Shown: positions 43,080 to 54,752 of the stretch, piece after piece
How positions within the stretch are numbered: the first letter of the stretch is position 1
How the letters are laid out: each line of letters starts with the position of its first letter
NCBI GenBank assembly: GCA_001600455.1
Contig: BCKC01000001.1
Coordinates: 7,261,418 to 7,325,417, forward strand
DNA: 64,000 nt
Reading direction: 5' to 3'
Origin: Endocalyx cinctus
Taxonomy: Eukaryota > Ascomycota > Sordariomycetes > Amphisphaeriales > Apiosporaceae
Made by a program: the position numbers and the translations under genes
The notes under the pieces: generated by a model
Seen by the model: the letters and a program-made list of their open reading frames with translations, nothing else
Database searches by the model: none
What the model was told of the DNA's origin: nothing

Positions 43080-44669
43080 TTACAACTGACTCTGCTCTAA
43101 CCGCCAGCTTCCGGACTCACGCGCCTGTTCGTTTTTCCGCTTCCACATTCCCTTGCGCATCTCGTGGCCTGTCATAAATGCATCAAACCATTGTTGATCG
43201 AATGGCGGCAAGTCACGACCAAGACCATTTTCCGTCGGCCCGGACAACTCTCGTAAGGTGTTGAAGTAATTCTCGAAATCGGGAAAAACTAGCGAAAACT
43301 TAGCTTCCCCGTGAGTTTTGAGTCGCTCTTCCTCCCATTTTCTCTGCTCTTCAATTGAAGGTAGGTTCTTGACTCTCCCGGCAAGGAGGCGTGCAGCAAA
43401 CACGGCTTGCCAATCAAATATTTTGAAGGTAAGACCAGTCCCTACGGCCCCGACAAATAGCAGGCTTGGATCTTTCTGATACACGACGTGTTGATAAAGT
43501 TGAGGTATACGTTGCGCTCGAACCTCCACATCGGGAAGGAAGGGCAATGTCCAGCTATAACCCGTACCGAATATAAAGTCGTCGATATCCGTCACGCGGC
43601 TTCCGTCCTCGAAATGCACAGCACGCGTTGCAGCGTCGACTCGGGTAATGGAAGAGCACTTGGTTATACCTGGATGGTTAAACGCTTCATCGCCGAAGTA
43701 GCGGTTAAAATTCCGTCCGATAACCACGGCGTGCACAGATTCCGCCGTCTGGGTAATATCAAAAGCGATGTCTGCAGCGGAAACCGACGCACCCACGACT
43801 ACGACCCTCTACATAAACACTTCAATTAGTGAAACAAGAGCGGAAGAGAAAGATGTGAAAAGTATTAATTACCTTGTTTCTATACCGTTCCCTCCCTCTA
43901 AATTGCTTGCTATGTATGACGCTGCCCGGGTAAGTCTTGGCAAACTCAGCCAACCCCTCGATTTTCGGGATATACGGTACCGAATAGTGACCGGTCGCGA
44001 CAACAACAGCATCAAACCATTCTTCCCACCAATAATCAGTTTTCTCCCCTTCTTTCCTCAGCGTCAGTTTCCACTCGTCGCCGATCTTCTCCGCCCGCTC
44101 CACACTTGTGTTATAGGAGACGAAGTCCTGATATCCCCGTCTGTTAACCAATCCCTGGATGTAGTTTCGAATGACTTTCCAGTGCCTGAACGGCGTAGTG
44201 GGACCGTACAGCGACGTCGACCACTCGCTCGTCTCAGCCGGGATCATCTCCTGGCTGAACATCATGGCCTCGAAGTGAACGTTGGTTTCCAGATACGGAT
44301 AAATGGAGGACTCGGCGAAGCGCGGCTGTGCGCGCTTGCCGGTCTGGGCTGGTAGTTTCTCGGGCGTTGGGAGGGGTGGATCGGCCCCCGTGCGCAACGC
44401 GAGAATATCCACGTCGGAGATATCCGGGGGTGGGGCAGAGTCGCCCACCCTAAATATAATTTTTGGTTATCTAAAGGCTCCGCGCGTTTGCTTTTTTTGA
44501 TGGAAACGGGGTTAGAGTAAAAAATGAATACTTACCAGCAACCTCCGGCCGCCTCCTGACGTTCAAAGACCCGGATAATGTCAAATGCCTTTTCTTGTGC
44601 GAGCGCATCGATAGTAATGGCTCCTGCGGGGCCAGCCCCGATGACAGCGACTCGTGATACTGGCTTCAT
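43080..44669 (-). CDS. flavin-containing monooxygenase
   Basis: NADPH- and FAD-dependent monooxygenase, 479 aa, minus-strand exons 44669-44536, 44449-43873 and 43808-43080. Motifs are the FAD site VAVIGAGPAGA at the N-terminus, GGCW, a VVVATGHYS block, the NADPH site VVVVGASVSAADIA, and FIFGTGYSW, the ATG-like motif near the C-terminal half. The FMO signature region is diverged but the layout is that of fungal FMOs in secondary or sulfur metabolism. It is convergent with the EBP-like gene, 216 bp apart, so a joint pathway is possible but unproven. Substrate unknown. Confidence 0.92.
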
Positions 44670-45836
44670 TTCAAATTCGATAGATAGCTTTACTACTTAA
44701 ATTTGATGATAGAATCTAATGTCTATAAGCTACAATAAGGTGTTAAATTTGAAAAAAGAGGGGAGCCGCAGCATAACAGCAAAAAAAGATAAAAATAAAA
44801 GATGGCGCTTTGGTACCCGATACGGTTAAATGATCACCCGAAGTTGGCATATATCTCTGTGTGATGGCCTTTGCATATAAATATTTTTCTGGCATGTATG
44901 CATGTAACTGTATCATTCGGTACCAAAATTTCCAAAACTTCTAAATCTAGAGTATTGGGCCGTCAATTTCCATGCGAAATATCTACATTTAATAGTAGTA
45001 AAACTTCGACAGATTGCGTAATATAGCGTCATTTCTTAGACTCAGATTGTAGCTTAAGTCTTGCTATTTAAATAATTGGAGGAACCGCTCTAGATTAACT
45101 GCATAACCCAAAGATAACCCAACTACTGTGTATACACTCAGCGAACACCCTGCATATATATCGTTGAGCTATGATAACGTCGCACATGTAATGATTTGCC
45201 AGGTAGTACAGTACAGCATCTTCCGGTGTAACCACGAGAATCAAAGTGTTTTCTCTTTGACACAAACGAACTGATTGCTGGTTGTGTCTGCAGTGTTGCT
45301 GACTAAGCCCTAAACTTGGCCCACTTCCGAGCCGGCATGGTCCTGGGCTTCCTGTCCTGGCAGCCCTGGTTATAACAATAGCATTTTACATTTACACATG
45401 AAAAGGCCGTGTAATCTTCCGGTTCGTTGATAGTCTAAGAAGTCTGGTACTATATTTGCGAGTAACGGTTCTGAAAGCCTTGTCGTAGAGTTACCGAGTC
45501 CTGACCCAGGCTGTCAACTATTAGCTACTTGACGAGACCTCAATACGGACTACCTAAACATCTTAGAATGGAATAGTCACACAAATGTGAATACAGAGAA
45601 GGGAGACGCTACTTCGTTATCCAGGATCCACGTTCGGAACTTTAAGTAAAAATATTTTTTCGATTATTTTATTATTATTATTATTATTTTTTAAAAAAAA
45701 GGAGAGAGGGGGGGGGGGGGGTTCAGAAAGATAACTTAACTAAGTACATAATAATATTTTTCTGGCTAAATTTCTGTTTTCTTACAGTATAGATAATAAT
45801 GATTAGCCTTGTGGTACATATCCTGAACTATTCCTC
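44670..45836. other. intergenic region
   Basis: No gene. Starts with the FMO promoter; ends with an (ATT)n stretch (45669-45689), an A run and a 14-nt G run (45708-45721). Confidence 0.6.
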
Positions 45837-46776
45837 ATGGATTCCACAAGTAATCTGATTAGGCATGTAGTTTCGCGAAATATTTATGAAGCGACAGATT
45901 TCTTGCTGAAGCTTAGTTCCCCGCCGACTACCGATGAACTTTCCCAGTGTCTCTCACCTGGTATTGTCCCGATCCGGATGGCCATTTGCGCAAGAGGGAC
46001 ACCGCATTATCCGGTAAGTTTTAGTATAACCATGAATTATTGTACGATGAAAAAAAGCTGATGCCCCCCCCCCACCATTAAGTCATGTCATGGATGAGAA
46101 GGCCATTGTCGACTGTATACTAGATCATGGAGCCAAGCTCCATTGGAATCAAAGTGAGCTTCGCTGGGATTTGAAGAAAGGAGAAGTTAACGACACCGAA
46201 GCAATACTCAACGAAGCTGCCAGGCAGGGTGGAATAAATTTGTTTGACCATCTCGGATCTCGGGGGGCCGATCCATCACGCTCTTTAGCTCTGCACCATG
46301 CCGCTTTATTTAAAGACTCGGAACCTGCTTAGGTAGATATCGTTATTACACATCCCATTGATAGATACCATTTTGATATCGATTCCAATGATAAACGTGG
46401 TGGTTTGGTAAAGCTGAGTGATTACACGGACACCGTGCATGACGGTCCGCCACTTCTTTGGGTTGTCTTCCATCATAACCTAGCCACTGTGAAATCTTTC
46501 ATCTGCCACGGTGCAAATGTATCGTCCGCTTTAAAGTCCACTATCTATAGGCACGACGAAGAACGATTAAAATTACTCTTTACAGTAGGCATCGACGCCA
46601 CGATGGCTTGTAGAGTTTCTCTCGCGACAACCAATCCTGATATGCGTATTGTCCAAATATGTATGGAGCATGGGGCCGATCATAAGTTTATTAAACAAGA
46701 GTGTTGGGTTAAAATCGTAAGATTTTACTGTTCTGAAAATGAAGTTATTATTGTTGTTGTTGATGTTGTGAAATAA
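45837..46776 (+). pseudogene. ankyrin-repeat protein gene, disrupted
   Basis: 45837-46013 encodes an N-terminal helix-rich segment typical of fungal ankyrin proteins (RHVVSRNIYEATDFLL) ending at a good donor, CCG/GTAAGT. The next homologous frame begins about 46083 (HVMDEKAIVDCILDHGAKL), but the only near acceptor leaves the junction out of phase. Ankyrin-like units follow: ILNEAARQGGINLFDHLGS, RGADPSRSLALHHAAL. An in-frame TAG at 46330-46332 interrupts, after which the same frame continues (PPLLWVVFHHNLATVKSFI, CHGANVSSAL, ICMEHGADH) to a stop at 46774-46776 lying inside a hairpin. The stop and the phase problem indicate a pseudogene; a missed intron around 46330 is the alternative. Confidence 0.7.
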
Positions 46777-46868
46777 TTCTGCTAGTCAGAATTATTTCGA
46801 GTGTAAGTGAGCTGGCGCACAGGCCAGCTCCGCACCGGCCACATACACCAGCCTGTGGCTGGTGTGGC
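46770..46868. repeat. array of three perfect hairpins after the ankyrin relic
   Basis: Three stem-loops follow each other: GAAATAATTCTG with its exact complement across 5 nt (46770-46781/46787-46798), GAGCTGGC/GCCAGCTC across 6 nt (46809-46816/46823-46830), and ACACCAGCC/GGCTGGTGT across 3 nt (46845-46853/46857-46865), the last enlarged by GCCACA/TGTGGC (46838-46843/46863-46868). The unit is GC-rich in an AT-rich setting. It could be a MITE-like element or a structured RNA or 3' UTR. Confidence 0.75.
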
Positions 46869-49445
46869 TTATACTCCAGTTAGCTACTAATAATCAACAA
46901 AGAGATTGAAGAGTATTCTGCTGGTGATACTAGTTCCATGTATAGGTCGATGAAGCGTTTGATGATCATGTTGCTCGATCAGCATAAAAAATAGTTTTTT
47001 TTTTTTTTTTTTTCAGACAAAGCCATTCATGTGTAATAAATAATTATTAAACGTCGGTCCATGGCGTGTAAGAGAAATGTTAATCACTTTAAATAAATAA
47101 AGACGATGAATTGTCATAGCTAGTTAGTATACACACTCAGAAACGAATTATGGCAATTTTCTTGATAGCTAGAGGCTCGTCAAAGAAGTATTTTCTGCCA
47201 TTATCATAATGAGGTTAATTATATAATCAACAGTCTCATTAGACTAACGTGGTAAGCCTACAACAATGATTTTACGGCTTTGAGGAGCGTCGATTTGTTA
47301 CCCAAGACGATTCTAACATCGCAGTAAGAAAAATGAGCCATCCTGAGCAGACCCGGTCATTCCTAATATGAGCTTAAGTCAACCTGAGACGAGCCTGAGC
47401 CACAGTGGCAAGGGGTCACATAACATCAGGTGACAAGATTGACATACTATAAAATCTGAGACTTTTTGTACTAATTCGAAAGTTTGTTTTTAATTGTAAA
47501 ATATTCTCTTACCAGGATATCCAAGATAAAAAAAAAAGATTATTATCAAAGAGAAAAGAAAGGAGTACAACGCCACGGAGTGGTTTCCAAAACCCCCAAA
47601 GCCCCATTAGAGCGATCTTGCAGATTAGCTGTAAGCTCCACTCAGATACGTCTGTTTATAACAAAGGGATAGTTAATGTAGCTGGCAAACAAATGGGAGA
47701 GCGTGTGTTCTGCAGCACCCATATCGTGTTTCGTTAAGCTAAGTCAGTGACTCAGTGAGTACTCCATTTGCGAGTGAACTAAGCCTATTGTATACTAGAG
47801 AACGTAATTATAGGAAGCCTGATAATCATTATTTCCACCTATCCTGTAACAGTTGGAATTTTGCACAATTTACCTCCTCCACTCGTTTTCTTCCAGACAT
47901 TTTCACCTTCCATTCTCTAATATGCGATTTTCTACCCATAGTGGTCGTAACACTTGCTTGGTCATTATTAGCTAAACTCATTACGCTTAGGCCTTAAATT
48001 AATATAGTGGATGAACGTTATAATTAAATTGGGCTTTTAATTCGGCCCATATCCTCCATGACCATAGTCATATTAATTAGAATGTTTCGTACGTTAACCA
48101 CACCAAGCAAAGTAAATTTTCTCTTCTTCCGCCTACAGACGCAAGCAAGGGGTAATATACCTAGTTCTTAGCAGAGTATGAACTGCAAGGGATTGTCATC
48201 GGTGCCAAGGTAATTGAACATTTGCCACGCCCTAGAGCGATTATAGACGTATACGTATGTGTAACTCATAACTACAATAATGGGCGAAGGGGGTGTTGCG
48301 AGTTTGGTCATATAACAATATTAAATTCCGGGGTAAGCTTGGAGCTTACAAAAGGGCCTACGTCTCCCAATTCAAAGTCAGAGGAGAAAATACAATGATA
48401 CCAACGATTTTTAAAACGTAGTATAAACTGTATCCGACTGAATAATAAAATAAGACTTGAGAGACACATGCATCTCTCTAATATCTCCCGTATGCTAGTT
48501 CTACCTATAAACCTTAACGTCTCCAATTTAATGCTTAGCAATAACAAATGATGCGATTAATTGACGTTAAAGCGTACTTAAGAAGTCGGAAACATTTGAT
48601 ATTCCCAAAAGGCTGACTTCTAGATGTAAGTTTAATCCTATACAAGCTTAGAGATGCAGTTCACATCTTACATGGTAGTTATGGCCTTATCTCAGTCAAC
48701 GCTCATCTGAGAAGCAATTGATAGCTGGTTGGCGAGCTCTGAGGAAGCTCTTAAGTGATCCGCGGTGGGATATAACAAATAGGAAATAACGATTAAATTG
48801 AACACGCAAGCACCTAACGAGGCCCACTTCTCCGTAACTATTTTCCAAATTACACAAATCGCAATATTCGTCTCTGAAAAGCTTTCATAGGTATACAGAA
48901 ACATGTTACATATTACAAACTTAGCACAGAAACATAACACTTGAATACAGTCCATTATTTGCCCGATGTGTTGTACTGATGTATCTTAAAACAGCACATG
49001 ACCGTTAATCCCAGTGAAGTACTTGAGTTTCTCTCTAGTTAAAGCTATTTAGGGTGCAGATTTCAAACGTAGCGAACTTAGGCACTAGATAAAGTGATAT
49101 TAAGGATATTTTTCACTGAATTTCACTGATTTCCCCCGACTGGATAGAGCTACGAGGAAATTTAGATATTAATGTTCTTGAAAAGCCATAGTATTTGACT
49201 TCTCGGTACAGCAAATATATGTTTAAGAATTCGCTACAATGCCACTTTGCAGTGATCTCGGATGCAGCATCATCTCAACTCAATACATTGAAACGTGGCC
49301 AGGGTCCCTATCCGTCGTAGAATAAACTTAACCCCGCACCAAAAACAGGTGTCGTATCAATCCTTTATGATGTTTTGCAGTAAGACAAAAGGAGATATTT
49401 CTACCTGCTCATGGGACAAGCCCATATTTACACCTGTTGAACGCA

Positions 49446-49511
49446 CCGTCCTATACCCGGAGGTATTCAGTACCCGGAACCGTCCTATATCCGGACGTAT
49501 TCAGTACCCGG
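49446..49511. repeat. two-copy 33-bp tandem repeat
   Basis: Two adjacent units beginning ACCGTCCTATA and ending ATTCAGTACCCGGA differ at two positions (C/T and G/C). Confidence 0.7.
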
Positions 49512-50333
49512 AACTGAACTGTTCTTTTTCCCCTCTTTTTTGCTTTGTTGATGTGACTCGGAGGTTACCGACCGGGCACCCGATTTTCTTTTTTGAGAAC
49601 AGTTTCGCAAGGATATCCGCACCCATTACTGAGCAAAAGTCAATATATCTATCTAACAGGTACATATGCTCTAGTTCTTATTCGAATAGATTGGGAAACG
49701 GAATAGGGGCGGCTTCCGCGGCTATACTTGAATGACATTCTAATTAACTAATTAGTCGAGATGCTTGTATTTTCAATTATGCGAAGCTCCAATAGTGATA
49801 GAAATCAGTACGACAGTGTATAAGTCAGTACGCCTTTCGGCAACAATACCTTTCTTTAGAGCTGCATCATGAAGCTTCCCCAGCCATCAGGTTTTCTACA
49901 AAGTTACAATAATGCAACACACTTTATCTATTACTAGTATACGGGAATAAAATCAGAATGTTGCGCTATATACCCATCTCTGTTGTCTACGACCAATAAG
50001 ATACACAGTTCCAATTATCTGATATTCAGAGGTAATAAAGAGCGACCTGCATTTGGAGAGATACTTTACCGACGTTACATGATGACATAACGAGGCTTAA
50101 AATATAGAGGTTCTAAATGGTCCATTCGTAATCAAAGTCTTCTATAGTAAGGTCATATATAATAAGGTATCAGGGAATCTACACACCTCGAAGATAAAAT
50201 TGATGAAAAGTTGACGAGTCGCTGATACCCCGCATGAATCACATATAATCTAATTACCATACAACCATTCCCAGTGGCGACACACGTACGGATGTAACTC
50301 GGTCTGGGTGGACAGTCATGCACAAACTTGGCC

Positions 50334-50340
50334 TATAAAA
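50334..50340 (+). promoter_or_regulatory. TATA box candidate for the P450 gene
   Basis: TATAAAA lies 225 bp upstream of the P450 start codon, followed by pyrimidine-rich sequence where transcription would start. Confidence 0.35.
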
Positions 50341-50564
50341 GATATGAGTGATCTAATTATTTCTTCGACCCTCGCGCCTAACTTTGACTATTCCATTATT
50401 CTTCTACTACGTTTTTAGTATCTGCCCAACTTCTGCCCACTTCACTTTATTCTTCTCTGGGGTATTTACTTTACTCTAACTGGGGTTTGGTTCACACCTT
50501 GAAGGTCGAGACGTGTGTCCAGTCGAGAACACATGTGAATTAAACAGCTGAACTGTCCATCAAT

Positions 50565-52526
50565 ATGTCGTTTCTTTCTTTGGACGTCTATTCCTCTTGG
50601 ACTCTGTCGGCTCTTTTCTTCCTTCCCATCGCGTACTATATTCTTTCTACATTCTATTCCTGGTACCGTCTTCGCCATGTTCCTGGTCCTTTTCTTGCAT
50701 CATTTTCATACCTATGGATAGGGTACAAGTCATACTTCGGGACCGCTCATCAAGCGTTCATAGACGGTTATGAAAAGTACGGCCCGCTCATTCGCGTTGG
50801 CCCTAATGAGGTTATCACGTCAGACCCTGAGGTCCTTCGTTATGTATCAGCCACAAACAGTACCTGGAATAAGTCAGACTGGTATCAAGGTAACAAGTTT
50901 AATCCTTACCTTGATAATATGTTCATTTTCAAAGATGCGCACCGGCACGATAAGATGAAGTCTAAATTAAATCCTGGTTACTCTGGTCGCGATACACCTA
51001 ACTTTGAGTCCGACATCGATACTCAGGTCATGAGTCTTGTAGATCTGATCCGTCGAAAATATGTTCCTCGCGAAGGATCATCAAGCTACACACCCCTAGA
51101 TCTGAGCAGAGTGATACCATTGTTGACGCTTGATATCATTGCTTCACTATCTCTAGGAGAAGACTTTGGCTGCCTCAAGACAGACTCTGATCCACACGAC
51201 TTCTACGACACCATGGAAAAACAGCTTGCCATTAATTCAATGGCTGCGGAAGTACCCTTGTTTCGGAAGATCGTGTATTCCCCTTTGTTTCTCAGCCTTG
51301 CTGGGCCAAAGGAAACAGACAAGGTCGGGTTGGGAAAACTCATGAAGTAAGCGTCTTTCAAGCTTTGTACTGTTTCTCAAGTGTACTTATCTATCTACGA
51401 CCACTCCACTACTTTCTTTTTGAATGTTATATCACTGACATATAAGTAACAGGTTAGCCAATGACGCAATCAAATACAAAATTATGCCATACGTTAACGA
51501 CCGCAAAAACTCTGGTCTGTTGGTGAGTTTGAAACCAATCAAAACATCAAAACAGCTGAAAATATCATTATGCGTCCAAATAGCGTCACAGCTAACCAAG
51601 CACTATTGCTATTCAGATGTCTTTTCTCCGCCGAGGTTTGACCCAGGTGGAGTGTGAGGCTGAGGCGTTATTCATGTTTATCGCCGGATCAGACACCACA
51701 GCCATTGTCGTGAGGTGTACAATGATGCATGTCATATCTACGCCAAGAGTTTATAATAAACTCAAAGCCGAAATTATGGATGCCGTCCGAACGGGCAAAG
51801 CCTCGTATCCCGTCACAAATGCAGAGGCTAAGAACCTCCCGTACCTTCAGGTGATTACTTATACCCGGCTGCCTACATTTCTTGCAGGACATTTTTTTCT
51901 AACGAGATCAATAACTATATAAAAGGCCGTTATTTGGGAAGGTATGCGCATGCGCCCGGTCACTACGGGCACCCTCAGCAAAGAAACCCCACCCGGAGGA
52001 GAAACCATCCTCGGGAAGTTTCTGCCCGGCGGGACGGCAGTCGGTATGAACTTATCTGCGTTGTTCAAGTCGAAGGAGCTTTTTGGGGAGGATGCCGACG
52101 TATTTCGACCTGAAAGGCTGCTCGAGGCCACTCCGGAGAAGTGTGCCGAGATGAAACGCAACATCGACATGATTTTCGGATACGGTAGATGGGTCTGCGC
52201 TGGGAGGCCTATAGCCATGATGGAGATTAACAAGATCTACTTCGAGGTACGTTTCCATGTGTTTCCTTGTTATCTTACGATATGCCCATCCACTACGCCG
52301 AAATTTCAATTCCGTAGTCCAAAAGTCCTGGTTATTTACCTATCATAATCAACTATTCGGCTATCGAAGAAATTCTACTAATATATGTATCAATAATCCG
52401 TAGCTGTTTCGAGCATTTGACTTCCAAATCGTCAACACTCAAAAACCAATGACTTCGAGTGGTTGGATTGTGTGGAAAGATAAAGGTTTGCTCGTTACGG
52501 TGACAGAGACAGACTCGGAAGCATGA
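50565..52526 (+). CDS. cytochrome P450 monooxygenase
   Basis: Microsomal haem-thiolate monooxygenase of 509 aa. Exons 50565-51346, 51453-51522, 51617-51850, 51926-52246 and 52404-52526 keep the frame throughout. An N-terminal membrane anchor (about 10-32) is followed by the hinge RHVPGPF. The oxygen-activation motif in helix I is AGSDTT (about 307), the ExxR motif is EGMR (367-370), the PERF motif is FRPERL, and the haem loop is FGYGRWVCAG with the Cys ligand at 453. Overall it resembles the fungal pisatin demethylase-like group. The gene is isolated, with no backbone synthase nearby, so both detoxification and secondary metabolism are open. Confidence 0.94.
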
Positions 52527-53110
52527 AAAGGGGGCATATATATCATGGTTGAACCAGGTCTTCTTTTTTTCACTTGAGTCATATAACTAGAGAGCTTAGG
52601 ATGATAAATTGCATTATAATAATTATCAGTAATGACATGAAAGTAAGTATATGATTTTATCAGGGATTTGGACCCCTTTCTTGCATGTGTCTTTGACATT
52701 ATCTATTTTACCCAGCCAGCCAGCCACTAAGTCTAGCCACAGCGCCCTATTCTGCCGTGAATAATGGAAAACTGGTATTTATCCAAAGGGTGGGTTAAAG
52801 CCTAAAACTAAGCTCGACGATGCATCACTTTAACCAGATATATCAGGTAAAACATGATACTTGCACTATATGTAATTAGCTCAGGGAAGATCTATGGTCA
52901 CTTCGTAAGATAACATCTCAACGACCCTGAAATCAGATTCATCTCCAATCTGAAGGAGAAGAATGAGATCAAAGTGGAGGCATTATTAATTCAAGTGCGC
53001 CATCATTCCCTTGATTATTTTGAAAAAGTTATTCGTAGTTGGTGTTCTTGTGTAAAATCCAGCAGTAACTACCACACTGAGCACTTTTAGGTTTTCCCTC
53101 CCTTTTCATC
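52527..53110. other. intergenic region P450 to GH10
   Basis: P450 3' flank and GH10 promoter. Nothing else recognised. Confidence 0.6.
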
Positions 53111-54235
53111 ATGATCGGTTCTCGTTTGAACGCTATCAGCGTTTTATTCGCTGCTGCAAATGCCGCGTCTTCCTCGCTAAAGTACGCTAACGTCACCGGC
53201 CTAGACGATTTGATGAAGGCAAACGATAAGCTCTATTTCGGCACCGCCGCTCACGATAAAAATTTCAATGATTCCAAATGGCTTGATATCTTGGAAAATG
53301 AGCATGATTTCGGTCAACTGACGCCGGAGCAGTCCCAGAAGGTCCGTCGCCACTAGTCACGTCCTATCTGCTATAGATGAAAATATTATTTTGACTGATT
53401 TGAATTGAATCTGCAGTGGCTATTTGTTGAAGAGGAGCGTGGGGCCCCTAATTACACGAGAGCTGATGTAAACCTGGTTCCAGCAAAAGAAAGCGGCCAA
53501 CTCGTTCGCTGCCACACCCTCCTTTGGTATTATGAACTGCCGGTCTGGCTGACTTCGCAAACGTGGGACCGAGACACGCTCATTTCGATTATGGAGAAAC
53601 ACATAACTGAAATGGTAAACCATTTCAAAGGCCAGTGCTACTCCTGGGATGTCGTGAACGAAGCTCTCCTCGACGACGGATCTTACCGCGAGACTATTTT
53701 TTACAACACCATCGGACCGGAGTACATTCGCATCGCCTACGAGCTAGTGGCCAAACTTGAACCGGATGTGAAGCTTTATTACAATGATTACGGGATTGAA
53801 ACCATCAACAACAAGTCCCTTGCTACTATAGAACTCGTCAAAGGATTAAAAGAGCAAGGGGTCAAGATCGATGGTGTCGGTCTTCAGGCGCACTACCGCG
53901 TAATGGCATCTCCAAGCTACGAGGCACAGGTCGAAGTTTTGGAGAGGTTTAGCGACCTCGGCGTCGAAGTAGCTATTACGGAACTCGACGTGTCTATCCA
54001 GGTTCCGGAACAAGTGGAGCAAGTGGAGATGCAATCGCAAATCTACGCCGACACCGTCCGGGCATGTCTGGATGTACTGTCTTGTGTGGGAGTCACGGTC
54101 TGGGGATTTTACGATACGTATTCCTGGTTAAACAATAACTCGGGATACGGGAACCCGGATCTCTGGTGGGCCAATTACACGGCTAAGCCTGCTTATTATG
54201 CTATAGAGCGACTTCTGAAAGCTGCTTTAGAGTAA
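53111..54235 (+). CDS. GH10 endo-xylanase-like secreted glycosidase, divergent
   Basis: Exons 53111-53341 and 53417-54235 give 349 aa, single-domain, with a signal peptide (about 1-22) and no carbohydrate-binding module. Acid/base Glu159 is in WDVVNEAL and nucleophile Glu266 in ITELDV; His236 (LQAHY) and the aromatic stretch TVWGFYDTYSW are in place. Two active-site blocks differ from the family: PEQSQKW replaces PENxMKW, losing the Asn that contacts the substrate, and CHTLLWYYELP replaces GHTLVWHSQLP, losing the second His. Retaining beta-glycosidase on plant xylan is the family activity; the altered subsites suggest a changed substrate or reduced activity. Confidence 0.9.
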
Positions 54236-54752
54236 AATAATCCAGCTGATCTAGAATACTGAGTCACGATTTGATTTTCTAATCTATTCTATCTGGATAG
54301 TACTGAACGTAGTATGTCAGAAGATGACCTTCGTAACGTCTGCCCTAAGAGTTCGTAGCTTCATAAGTTAGGCTTGACGTCGGCTCGTCGCTTAAGTAAT
54401 CCCCCAACCTCTGGATCTCCAAGCTAGCTAGTACAATGATTCAACCTCTTGGTTAAAATAACTAGAGCATTTTTCCATGAGAAAAAATGTTGGAATGAAG
54501 ACAAGAAAAAATATTCGAGTCCGGTATACGAGTATCGAGAATGGTAGAATTACTGTTCGGAGGAATTACGGAGTTGAAGCGGAGCCCAGCCCCACACCAA
54601 TCATATCGCCTAGAAAATGCGGGATATGTGACGTCGACGTTAAAATATTACACCATTTAACGTACTTGACGTCTATTTTCATATCTTGAACTCCTTCTGA
54701 AAAGAATCTTTTTTTAACATATTTACCGAACATAGTATATGTGCATTCCAAC
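54236..54752. other. intergenic region GH10 to aldo-keto reductase
   Basis: GH10 3' flank and reductase promoter. No gene recognised. Confidence 0.6.

Larger units (their letters stand above)
46777..50564. other. long intergenic region without a supported gene
   Basis: AT-rich. Contains a 19-nt T run (46995-47013) and a two-copy 33-bp tandem repeat (49446-49511). A minus-strand frame at 48692-48955 is hydrophobic and a plus-strand frame at 49295-49735 covers the tandem repeat; neither shows a recognisable domain or splice context. The last 250 bp are the P450 promoter. Confidence 0.5.

Noticed and set aside
42844..43089. Separate small gene after the EBP homologue
   Set aside because: Its start overlaps the last EBP exon in another frame, and the rest is the 3' flank between convergent genes.
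49295..49735. 146-codon frame covering the 33-bp tandem repeat
   Set aside because: No recognisable domain; openness is partly due to the repeat, and composition does not look coding.
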